A stretch of DNA of 64,000 nucleotides from Pacificimonas sp963710205 (GTDB lineage: Bacteria; Pseudomonadota; Alphaproteobacteria; Sphingomonadales; Sphingomonadaceae). The position numbers and the translations under genes were made by a program. Numbering within the stretch: position 1 is the first letter of the stretch; every line of letters begins with the position of its first letter. The DNA is taken from positions 620,001 to 684,000 of the forward strand of contig CAVPZG010000005.1 of NCBI GenBank assembly GCA_963710205.1. Reading direction: 5' to 3'. Shown here piece after piece: positions 35,640 through 43,472 of this stretch. The notes under the pieces were generated by a model that saw only the letters and a program-made list of their open reading frames with translations, had not been told where the DNA came from and searched no databases.

Positions 35640-36421
35640 CAGACACGCTGGCGAAAATCGTCGCGCACAAGCGAGAGATACTGAAGGTCCGCAAGCGGGA
35701 GATGCCCCTGCCCGTGCTGGAGGCAAAAGCTGCTGGCATGGCACCGGCACGCAGTTTCTCGGCCGCTCTCGATGCCGTGCAGGGACGACACGCCCTGATC
35801 GCCGAAATCAAGCGCGCAAGTCCGTCAAAAGGACTGATCCGCGAGGATTTCGAGCCAGTGAAGCTGGCGCGTGCCTATGTGAACGGCGGCGCCGCCTGTC
35901 TATCCGTTCTGACCGAAGAAAAATGGTTCGAGGGTGCGGATGAATATCTGACCGCGGTTCGCGGTGCCGTGCACCTGCCCGTTCTTCGCAAGGATTTTAT
36001 CGTCGATCCCTATCAGATCGCGGAATCGCGCGTGCTGGGTGCGGACGCGATCCTGCTCATCATGGCAGCGCTCAATCGCTATGAAGCGCGCGACCTGGAA
36101 CTCATGGCAATCGATCAGGGTCTGGAGGTTTTGATCGAGGTGCATGATGAGAGGGAACTGGAGCAGGCGTTGAAACTGCGCTCGCCGCTCATTGGCATCA
36201 ACAACCGCAATCTCAAGACGCTGGACGTGGACCTTGCGACAACGGCGAAACTGACTCCGCTGGTCCCGAAGGACCGGATTGTCATCGCGGAAAGCGGCCT
36301 ATCCTCTATCGCAGACCTCGACAGGCTATCCGCCGTTGGCGCGCGCGCCTTCCTGGTCGGAGAGACACTAATGCGCGAGGATGATGTGGGCGCGGCCACA
36401 CGGGCGCTGATCGGCGCATGA
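35636..36421 (+). CDS. trpC: Indole-3-glycerol-phosphate synthase
   Basis: 261-residue TIM barrel starting at GTG 35636 (VTDTLAKIVAHKRE). Catalytic and substrate segments include LIAEIKRASPSKG, SVLTEEKWFEG, LRKDFIVDPYQI, INNRNLKTL and IAESGLSS. The GTG start makes the same 4-base overlap seen at the other trp junctions; the ATG at 35621 would add MESIP and overlap trpD by 19 bp. Not fused to trpF, which is absent here along with trpAB. Confidence 0.93.
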   Translation: MTDTLAKIVAHKREILKVRKREMPLPVLEAKAAGMAPARSFSAALDAVQGRHALIAEIKRASPSKGLIREDFEPVKLARAYVNGGAACLSVLTEEKWFEGADEYLTAVRGAVHLPVLRKDFIVDPYQIAESRVLGADAILLIMAALNRYEARDLELMAIDQGLEVLIEVHDERELEQALKLRSPLIGINNRNLKTLDVDLATTAKLTPLVPKDRIVIAESGLSSIADLDRLSAVGARAFLVGETLMREDDVGAATRALIGA

Positions 36422-36903
36422 GCGATCTGACCCATCTGGATGCCGATGGGAACGCGCACATGGTGGACATTTCCGCCAAGCCGACGACGAAACGCGTGGC
36501 CGTGGCAGAGGGGCAGATTTACATGTCGCAGGACGCGCTCGCGGCCATCGCCAGTGGGTCCGTGCCGAAGGGCGATGTTCTGTCCGCTGCAAGGATCGCG
36601 GCCATCATGGCGGCCAAGAAAACATCGGATCTGATTCCGCTCTGCCATCCCCTGCCACTGACGGGAGTGACGGTCGATCTGACGCTGGGCGACAATCATG
36701 TACGCGCCGAAGCCAGCGCATCGACGACCTTCGGCACTGGCGTTGAAATGGAAGCAATGACAGCAGTTTCCGTTGCGCTGCTAACAATTTACGACATGGC
36801 CAAGGCCATCGACAAGTCCATGCGGATTGATGGCATCAGGCTGCTGTCGAAACAGGGCGGCAAATCCGGCGACTGGCGCGCGCCAGACAGGGCGAATGCT
36901 TAG
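36418..36903 (+). CDS. moaC: Cyclic pyranopterin monophosphate synthase MoaC
   Basis: 161 residues, the usual length. KKTSDLIPLCHPLPLTGVTV and GVEMEAMTAVSVALLTIYDM are signatures, with the catalytic Lys expected in the C-terminal DMAKAIDKSM region. Second step of molybdopterin synthesis. ATGA overlap with trpC; overlaps moeA by 8 bp. Confidence 0.95.
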   Translation: MSDLTHLDADGNAHMVDISAKPTTKRVAVAEGQIYMSQDALAAIASGSVPKGDVLSAARIAAIMAAKKTSDLIPLCHPLPLTGVTVDLTLGDNHVRAEASASTTFGTGVEMEAMTAVSVALLTIYDMAKAIDKSMRIDGIRLLSKQGGKSGDWRAPDRANA

Positions 36904-38077
36904 CTACGAGGACGCCAGGGCGCGACTGCTTGCGGACGTATCGGCGCTTCCTTCGGAATCTGTTTGTCTGGAAACGGCCCATGGCCGCGTGCTTGCCAGA
37001 CCGCTTCGCGCGGCGCTGACACAGCCGCCCTTCCCCGCGTCCGCCATGGATGGCTATGCCGTAAGATGGAAGGACATGCCGGGACCGTGGGCCGTTATCG
37101 GCGAAAGCGCGGCCGGGCATGCCTATGATGGCGGCCTTGGCGAGGGTGAGGCTGTTCGTATCTTCACAGGTGCGCCCGTTCCTGCGGGCGCGGATACGGT
37201 CATCGCGCAGGAGGATGTCGCGATTGCCGATAACTCGCTTCGCCTTCACGCGGACGGTCCGCCGCACAGGGGCGCACATATCAGGCCCGTGGGGAATGAT
37301 TTCCGCGAAGGCGATGACCTGATTCCCGCTGGACGGCGCGTCTCGCCTGAGATCATCGGCCTTGCCGCCGCCGCCGGACATGACAGGCTGGAGGTCGTGG
37401 GGCAGCCGCGCATTGCCATCATCGCCACGGGCGATGAACTCGTGCCGCCGGGAACAGCGCCGGGGCCGGCGCAGATCGTTGCAGGGAACGGCGCGATGCT
37501 GTCGGCAATGCTGACCGCGAGCGGAGCACGGGTTACCGATTTCGGGATCGTCCCCGACAATCAGGCACGAATAGCGGATGTGATTTCAAAGGCATCCGGG
37601 CATGACATCATCCTGACGATCGGGGGGGCGTCGGTCGGAGATCATGACCTGGTCAGGGACGCACTCGTTCAGGCCGGGGCATCTCTCGATTTCTGGCGCA
37701 TAGCCATCAAGCCGGGAAAGCCACTGATTGCGGGGACATTGGGACGGACAAGACTGATCGGGCTGCCAGGCAATCCCGTTTCGGCGCATGTCTGCACGCT
37801 GCTGTTCGTACGGCCCCTGCTCCGCGCACTGCAGGGGCGCGCCTCCGAAGAGGAACTCGTTATCGCGCGGTTAGGCGCTGATCTGACCGCCAATGGCGAT
37901 CGACGTGATCATCTGCGCGCCACATTGAAGGACGGGCTGGTGACGCCGCTCGCTACGCAAGACAGCGCCCAGCTGGCGGTTCTGGCACGGGCAGACGCAC
38001 TTATCGTCCGGCCTCCATACGCCAAGGCTGTCCGCGCCGGGGCCGACGTACCCGTTCTGTTGCTTGACAGGACCTGA
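36896..38077 (+). CDS. moeA: Molybdopterin molybdenumtransferase MoeA
   Basis: 393 residues. PFPASAMDGYAVR, FTGAPVPAGADTVI, IIATGDELVPPG, LTIGGASVGDHDLV and GLPGNPVSAHV mark the MoeA domains in order. It inserts molybdate into MPT-AMP. The ATG at 36896 lies within the last codons of moaC; the frame is open to 36827 but only by reading through moaC. Its 3' end contains the -35 box of the lexA promoter. Confidence 0.94.
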   Translation: MLSYEDARARLLADVSALPSESVCLETAHGRVLARPLRAALTQPPFPASAMDGYAVRWKDMPGPWAVIGESAAGHAYDGGLGEGEAVRIFTGAPVPAGADTVIAQEDVAIADNSLRLHADGPPHRGAHIRPVGNDFREGDDLIPAGRRVSPEIIGLAAAAGHDRLEVVGQPRIAIIATGDELVPPGTAPGPAQIVAGNGAMLSAMLTASGARVTDFGIVPDNQARIADVISKASGHDIILTIGGASVGDHDLVRDALVQAGASLDFWRIAIKPGKPLIAGTLGRTRLIGLPGNPVSAHVCTLLFVRPLLRALQGRASEEELVIARLGADLTANGDRRDHLRATLKDGLVTPLATQDSAQLAVLARADALIVRPPYAKAVRAGADVPVLLLDRT

Positions 38078-38092
38078 TCTGAGCCCTATTCG
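38064..38092 (+). promoter_or_regulatory. lexA promoter
   Basis: A perfect TTGACA (38064-38069) and TATTCG (38087-38092) with a 17-bp spacer. The -35 box is inside the last codons of moeA. Transcription would start near 38099, inside the SOS box, giving LexA its own control although it also lies downstream of the trp-moa genes. Confidence 0.65.
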
Positions 38093-38106
38093 TTCCTGCC
38101 ATGTTC
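38092..38106 (+). promoter_or_regulatory. SOS box (LexA operator), alphaproteobacterial type
   Basis: GTTCCTGCCATGTTC matches GTTC-N7-GTTC exactly, the direct-repeat LexA operator known from alphaproteobacteria. It covers the end of the -10 box and the predicted start site, 20 bp before the lexA ATG, and so predicts autorepression. Confidence 0.85.
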
Positions 38107-38126
38107 CATGTTGACAGGAGCCGGTC

Positions 38127-38780
38127 ATGCTTACGGCGAAACAGTTCGAACTTTTGAGATTCATCGACACGCGCCTGAAGACGACGGGTGTTTCCCCTTC
38201 TTTCGAGGAAATGAAGGATGCGCTGGACCTGAAATCGAAAAGCGGTGTCCACCGGCTTGTCAGCGCCCTGGAGGAACGGAAATTCATCCGGCGGCTGGCG
38301 AATCGCGCGCGGGCACTTGAGGTCCTGCGTATGCCGGAGGCGGAAGTTACAAAGGTCGATTTCAAGGCGAAACCGCGTCCCGCCAACGACAGCGAGCCGG
38401 ACATTGTCGACATCCCCTTGCATGGGCGCATTGCAGCTGGCCAACCCATTGAAGCGATGGAGACAACGGAAACGCTATCCCTGCCAACATCCCTGCTTGG
38501 CAAGGGCGACCATTATGCCCTGGAGGTTTCAGGGGATTCCATGATCGGGGCTGGCATTTTCGATGGCGATTACGCACTGATCGAACGCTGTCAGGATGCG
38601 CGCAGCGGCGATATCGTGGTGGCTCTGGTCGACGATAATGACGCGACCCTGAAGACGTTGCGCAAGAATGGCGACATGATCCGCCTCGATCCCGCCAATC
38701 CTGATCACCAGCCGCAGAACTACGCGGCCAGTCGGGTACAGATTCAGGGAAAGCTGGTAGGCTTGCTCAGGCGTTACTGA
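38127..38780 (+). CDS. lexA: LexA repressor
   Basis: 217 residues. An N-terminal winged helix (LTAKQFELLRFIDTRL, then FEEMKDALDLKSKSGVHRL as recognition part) is joined to an S24 self-cleaving domain. The cleavage site is Ala104-Gly105 in RIAAGQP; the catalytic dyad is Ser138 (SGDSM) and Lys176 (TLKTL). RecA filaments trigger cleavage and SOS induction. Its own SOS box lies just upstream. In several relatives comEC follows lexA; here a convergent gene does. Confidence 0.95.
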   Translation: MLTAKQFELLRFIDTRLKTTGVSPSFEEMKDALDLKSKSGVHRLVSALEERKFIRRLANRARALEVLRMPEAEVTKVDFKAKPRPANDSEPDIVDIPLHGRIAAGQPIEAMETTETLSLPTSLLGKGDHYALEVSGDSMIGAGIFDGDYALIERCQDARSGDIVVALVDDNDATLKTLRKNGDMIRLDPANPDHQPQNYAASRVQIQGKLVGLLRRY

Positions 38781-38824
38781 GGAGGCATTGCCAACAATTC
38801 TGGTTTGGTTGGCCGTACCTGGCT

Positions 38825-39997
38825 TCAGAGCCGTGTGTCCGATCTTTTGGACCGGAATATTCGTTCCTGACGCAAAAGGACAAGTGCTGCCGTTGCCAGA
38901 GCGGCAGCGCACAGGCCGGCAGTCGGTGATATCGGCAATGCGAACAGGCCGAGCACCGCGAGCCTAAGCCCGGTTGGCGCAAATTGTCCCGGTGATGTGG
39001 AAATGTCCGTCATCGAGACAATCTGTTGCATCCGCCTGTCGATGACAATCAATGCGCACAACATGACCGTGGCGACGGCGTCCAGCCACGCCCCCCGAGC
39101 GGCAATTCCCACGTACCAGCCAAATTCCATTATCCTTGGGGATGACCAGTCAAATATGGTTCGGCGGGCGCTTTGCGACAGTAACCGGGCCAGATCCTGA
39201 GCCAAAGGTGCAACAAAAACTGACAGGGCCGCAAGAACGAAGCCGGGCCAGAACCAACCTGTCAGAAACGCCGCCACCGCCAGTGCTGCGGAAACTGCGG
39301 AGAAAACCATGAGCCACAATGGCTGCACATCGCTTTTAGACAACCGTTGAAGCAGATCCCGCGTCAACGGCAATGACGATGCCCTGGTGCGGCCCTGAAG
39401 CAGCCATCGCTCCATCGCGGGCCGGCCCCGTTCCGGCGATATGAACTCTTCCTTCCCGACCGTCAGAACGGACAGGGGCGTTCTCTCCCTGATCGCGCGG
39501 GGCAGAGCCAGATCGATATCCCAGCCGGCGACGTCCCTGATTGCGGAACGAAACGCCCCGGCAGGATAGATAGCCGCCCCGACAGCGATATGAGCTTCAT
39601 CCAGCCTGTCTGTGCTGGTCCTGGTGTCAGGACGTGTGAAGCGCTGGCCCGCGACGACCGCGCCCTCTTCTGCCCTGCCCATCATTTTCATCATGGTCTC
39701 ATCGTCGAGGAGCAATCCCTGACGCATCACCAGCACATCATCGGCATGGTCAACCTCGGCGGGCAGGCTCTCGGGATCTCGAACGACCGATATGTCGAGG
39801 CCGCGGCTGCGACAGCGCGCAATGGTGGCTGCAATTTCAGGCTGCATCCCTCCGGCCATCACGACGACGCTGTCAGCACCGGCCAGCAGGGCAAGATCGA
39901 CTTGCCGCTGGAGAAGGGTCAGCCCAAGCACATCCATACCAGCCGGTACCGGGCCAGGATCGGCGGTTTGCAGGGCGGATAATATGGCGACACGCAC
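38825..39997 (-). CDS. Two-domain membrane protein: degenerate nucleotidyltransferase plus CDP-alcohol-transferase-like region
   Basis: 390 residues. The first 180 resemble a sugar/inositol-phosphate nucleotidyltransferase fold (RQVDLALLAGADSVVVMAGG, DDVLVMRQGLLLDDE), but the N-terminal G-x-G-T-R nucleotide loop is absent. From residue 235 on there are several membrane segments laid out like a CDP-alcohol phosphotransferase. Where that family has D-x2-D-G-x2-A-R ... G-x3-D-x3-D, this protein has PLAQDLARLLSQSARR and IFDWSSPRIME: the AR survives, most acidic ligands do not. The organisation recalls the fused IPCT-DIPPS enzymes of inositol-lipid synthesis. It is probably a non-catalytic or strongly changed relative; function unknown. 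Downstream of the HPt gene by 63 bp and convergent with lexA. Confidence 0.6.
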   Translation of the reverse strand: MRVAILSALQTADPGPVPAGMDVLGLTLLQRQVDLALLAGADSVVVMAGGMQPEIAATIARCRSRGLDISVVRDPESLPAEVDHADDVLVMRQGLLLDDETMMKMMGRAEEGAVVAGQRFTRPDTRTSTDRLDEAHIAVGAAIYPAGAFRSAIRDVAGWDIDLALPRAIRERTPLSVLTVGKEEFISPERGRPAMERWLLQGRTRASSLPLTRDLLQRLSKSDVQPLWLMVFSAVSAALAVAAFLTGWFWPGFVLAALSVFVAPLAQDLARLLSQSARRTIFDWSSPRIMEFGWYVGIAARGAWLDAVATVMLCALIVIDRRMQQIVSMTDISTSPGQFAPTGLRLAVLGLFALPISPTAGLCAAALATAALVLLRQERIFRSKRSDTRL

Positions 39998-40060
39998 GTC
40001 CTGAAACCGGCCTCCAGAGATGAAACGAAGAGGTCAGACTAACGGGAACAGCGTGAAAAG

Positions 40061-40345
40061 TCAGCCGGGCATTTCCTCGGCGAAGGCTGCGTCGATGGCC
40101 GCAAGGCAGACATCCCGAGGTTCCAGGCCATGTTCAGCGTCCGCAGCGGCAACGGCGAGTTTCTCCGCCCCCACGGCGAGCGCTCCGCCTTTCAGGCGAT
40201 GCGCAAAGGCCTGCCACTGGGTATCGTCTTCCGCATTCCTCAGTCTCGCTATCGACACGGCAAGCTGGGCGCGAAACTCCTCGATCAATATCGCCATTTG
40301 GGCTGGATCACCGCCGGTAATGTCATAGAGCGTCGTGGAGACCAT
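40061..40345 (-). CDS. Stand-alone HPt (histidine phosphotransfer) domain protein
   Basis: 94 residues, a single four-helix HPt domain. The phosphorylatable His is His49 in AHRLKGGALAVGAEKL, which fits the HxxKG motif. Such proteins pass phosphoryl groups between hybrid kinases and response regulators. No kinase or receiver gene is in the window. The gene is divergent from the large coiled-coil gene at 40451 and directly upstream of the degenerate two-domain gene on the same strand. Confidence 0.82.
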   Translation of the reverse strand: MVSTTLYDITGGDPAQMAILIEEFRAQLAVSIARLRNAEDDTQWQAFAHRLKGGALAVGAEKLAVAAADAEHGLEPRDVCLAAIDAAFAEEMPG

Positions 40346-40450
40346 CAGTCTGGCCTAGCGGCTAGCCGGTTAATGAAAAGTAGATGGGCCTGTCCCCTGA
40401 CCGTCTGTGCTGCTAGGACGTGCCGCAAACAGTTTTGGGAGATGCGGGCC

Positions 40451-42932
40451 ATGGCTACCCAGCCCGATGACGATATGACCAATATGGCGGACATGCCCCT
40501 GAATGGCGGCGTCCGTGCAGACGATATCTACGAACCTGAAGCGATTTCCGCCGCGGCTGGCTGGTCAGAGGAAGAAGAGACCCCGGACTCCGCTCGCGGC
40601 CCCCGGATCCTGTGGGTCGCCGCCATCGTGTCTATCGCCTGGCTAGCCGCGGCAGCTGCCCTCTTCTGGTTGATCGGCCAGGAAATGCAGCTGGAAGCAG
40701 TCACCCTGATCGAATGGGCCGCGGTCGCCGCTGGCCTGTTCGCGCCGCTAACGGCGATCTGGCTGATCGCGCTTGTCATTGCGCGCATCGATCCCGGCAA
40801 GGGCCGTGAAACCCTGGCGAGGATGGAGTCCGCGGAGGCGCGCTTCAACGCCAGCGCAGCGCGGGTCAGGGATCAGGTCGATGGCATCGACCGCCTGCTT
40901 CTGGCCGTTTCCGAACGTCTGGACGGACTCGGAAACACACTGAACGTGCACGGCGCCGCCTTCGAAGGCACGACATCACGCGCGTCCGAGACGGCGCGCG
41001 CGCTGTCGACCGGGCTTGCGGAGGATCGCGAACGTCTGGACGAGACCATTGCCCGGCTTGCCGAACGCGGCGAGACGACCCATGCGCGTCTGGCGGAACT
41101 GAATAGCATTCTGCCCGATGCGGAGGCTCAGACGGAGCGTATTGGCACATCATTGCAGGGACATGGCGATGCGGCGCTGAGGCGCATTGAGGAATTGGAA
41201 GCGCGGTTGTCGGCGCTCGATGAGCGCGAACGCGTTTCCACCCAGGGCGCGTTGACAAGGGCAAGCACTGCCAACGAGCTTCTGACGCACATCGACCAGA
41301 CGGCACGCGATATAGAGGCGTTGCTGGACGAGCGCGGTGAAGCGCTTTCGACGACAGTCGATGCCGCGCTCGAAAGGGCTGCGCATTCCCTGGCGGAACA
41401 CCGCGCGCAGCTTGGCAGCGAAATCGACAGTGCGGCAGCCCGAACCGCGGCGGCGCTGGATCAAACCCGCGGCGAACTGAGTGCGGAAATTGACGGCTCA
41501 CTGTCCCGTACAGCCGACGTCCTTGAACGGGCGCGTGTCGGCCTTGGCGCGCAGGCGGATGCCCTGAACGCAGCCATAGAACAGGCAAATCTGTCGCTTG
41601 AAGATACCGGTCGCACCGCGGCCGCGGACATCGAGACCCGCCTGGCCGGACTGTCCGCCAGGGCTGAGACCCTCGCACTCGAATTCACCAAACAGGATGA
41701 ACGAAGTGCAGCCCTGTTCGATGCTTCGGAAGGCCGCTTTGCGGAACTTGAACGACGGTTGGCCGAGGTGGCAGCGCAGGGCGAATCCGTTTTTGCGGGA
41801 TATGAAGGGCGTATCGGCAGCCTGAGTGCCGAGGCGGATGCGCTTTCCGTTCCCCTTTCTGAAACACGGTCACTGGTAGCCGCACTTGAAACCGGGGTTG
41901 CCAACATTCGCAGTCAGATCGGCCAAACGCTCGCCGCTTTCGAAACCCAGCTGCCGGAAATGAGTGCGGCCAGACAGGCCGATATGGCGGACTTGCAGCA
42001 GCGCGTCGCGGACTTGCGCAGCGAATTCGCCGAACTGGAGACACAGGCAGGTGCGCTGACGGCCCCAATCGAAGGGGCACGCAGCGATATCGGAAACGCC
42101 ACGAGGGAAATCGAGCAGGCGCGCACGGCACTGGAAACAACCACTGCGCGTCTGGGGAGCGACCTGTCGAATGCGTCCGCCGCCCTCATGGAGACACAGC
42201 AGCTGGCGGAGGGCACTGCGCTGGGCGCTGCAAGCCAGCTTATCGAAGCGCTTGGCCGCGTCCGTGACGTCGCGGCACAGGCCTCCGAATCTGTCAGGCA
42301 GACACTCGCCGGTGTCGTCGATGAAGCGGTGGAGGCACTGGGACGGGCAAGCAGCGACACCCTTGAGAACCCAGGCTTTTGCTCCCGTTGAGGAACAGAT
42401 GGGCCAGCTCGAAGCGCTTGGAAAACGCTCGGCTGATGCAGCAAATGAAGCCGCGGAACGGCTTTCGCGCTCGCTCGTATCCGTTGCGGAAACGGCCGCC
42501 GCTGTCGAGGCGCGGGTCAAGGAAGCTGACGAACATCTCGACAGGGCACAGAAAAACGATCTTTCGCAGCAATCCAATCTGCTCATAGAAGCCCTGAACT
42601 CCAATGCCATCGACATTACCAAGGCGCTCTCGACTGAAGTCACCGAAGCCGCATGGCGTGAATATTCATCGGGAGACCGTAGCGTGTTCACACGTCGGGC
42701 TTCTCGCCTTGTCGAGAACAGCACCGCCAAGGATATCGCCCGCCATTATGAGGATGAACCCGAATTCCGGGATGCCGTCCGTCGATACATCCATGATTTC
42801 GAGGCCATGATGCGGCGTGTGATGAAGGATCGCGACGGTGACAGTTTCTCGATCGCCCTGCTGTCTTCCGACGTTGGAAAACTATATGTGGCTCTGGCGC
42901 AAAGCACCGACCGGCTTCGCGCCAAGGGCTGA
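40451..42932 (+). pseudogene. Large coiled-coil membrane protein (TipN-like architecture), interrupted by a one-base frameshift
   Basis: Reads MATQPDDDMTN from 40451 (GGGAG 9 bp upstream). Two membrane segments (about 57-77 and 90-112) are followed by some 550 residues of Ala/Glu/Arg-rich coiled coil. The frame stops at 42391 after the sequence LENPGFCSR, but the +1 frame continues without a break as AFAPVEEQMGQLEALG to 42932. Removing one base near 42371-42377 gives about 826 residues. The conserved-looking C-terminus (SNAIDITKALSTEVTEAAW, DRSVFTRRASRLVE, RYIHDFEAMMRRV) lies wholly after the shift. Two membrane segments plus a giant coiled coil resemble the Caulobacter polarity factor TipN; this is an architectural comparison, not proof. 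Either a real mutation or a sequence error. Confidence 0.7.
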
Positions 42933-42935
42933 TCC

Positions 42936-43472
42936 ATGACAGAGGAAAACCGCTGGTCCTGGGAAGGCGAGCGGCTTTCCACGAGCTACCGTAGTCTGCT
43001 CTATGTGCGGGCCCTCGTCTCTCTGTTTGCGTTTGCAGTGATATTCGGCGCTGTCTGGTTCACACTGGAAAATGTGGAAGACATCCTCGCATTTGATCTT
43101 CTGCCCATTTTCATTTTGATATTTGCAGCAGCCCTGTTGCGGGCGATCATAAGACCGTGGCGCTATCATGCATCCTGGCGCTTCCAGACGTGCAACGGAG
43201 AATTGCGGTTGAGGCGCGGCGTCTTGACGAGGGTGGAAACGCTCGTCCCCTTCTCAAGGGTTCAGCATATCGACGTCGAGCGTGGACCACTGGAACGCAT
43301 TTTCGGCTTGGCCAGCCTCGTCCTTCATACCGCCGGAACGCGGGGCGCGTCGGTTATCCTGCCGGGTCTTTCCCCTGAACGGGCAGAGCAGTTGCGCGGG
43401 GAGGTTCGATCGGAAGTGAAGCTTCATGACGAAGCCGAGGCTACTGACATGAATGCCGCACAGCTTGACTGA
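42936..43472 (+). CDS. PH domain-containing membrane protein, YdbS-like
   Basis: 178 residues: two membrane segments (about 24-44 and 54-72) and one bacterial PH-like domain (bPH2/YdbS), recognisable by LRLRRGVLTRVETLVPFSRVQHIDVERGPLER-type sequence (residues about 90-120) and LHTAGTRGASVILPGLS. Starts 3 bp after the coiled-coil gene, so probably co-transcribed. In Bacillus, YdbS/YdbT pairs are implicated in resistance to bacteriocins; here the role is unknown. Confidence 0.78.
   Translation: MTEENRWSWEGERLSTSYRSLLYVRALVSLFAFAVIFGAVWFTLENVEDILAFDLLPIFILIFAAALLRAIIRPWRYHASWRFQTCNGELRLRRGVLTRVETLVPFSRVQHIDVERGPLERIFGLASLVLHTAGTRGASVILPGLSPERAEQLRGEVRSEVKLHDEAEATDMNAAQLD

Noticed and set aside
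38790..38813. GCCAAC/GTTGGC inverted repeat between convergent lexA and the two-domain gene
   Set aside because: A 6-bp stem with a 12-nt loop and no T-run is too weak for a terminator call.
40355..40365. CTAGC-G-GCTAG palindrome in the divergent HPt/coiled-coil promoter gap
   Set aside because: Only 5-bp arms; too short to claim as an operator without a second copy or conservation.
42371..42391. Programmed +1 frameshifting in the coiled-coil gene
   Set aside because: No slippery codon pair, rare codon or downstream structure is apparent at the switch point; a simple one-base insertion is the plainer reading.
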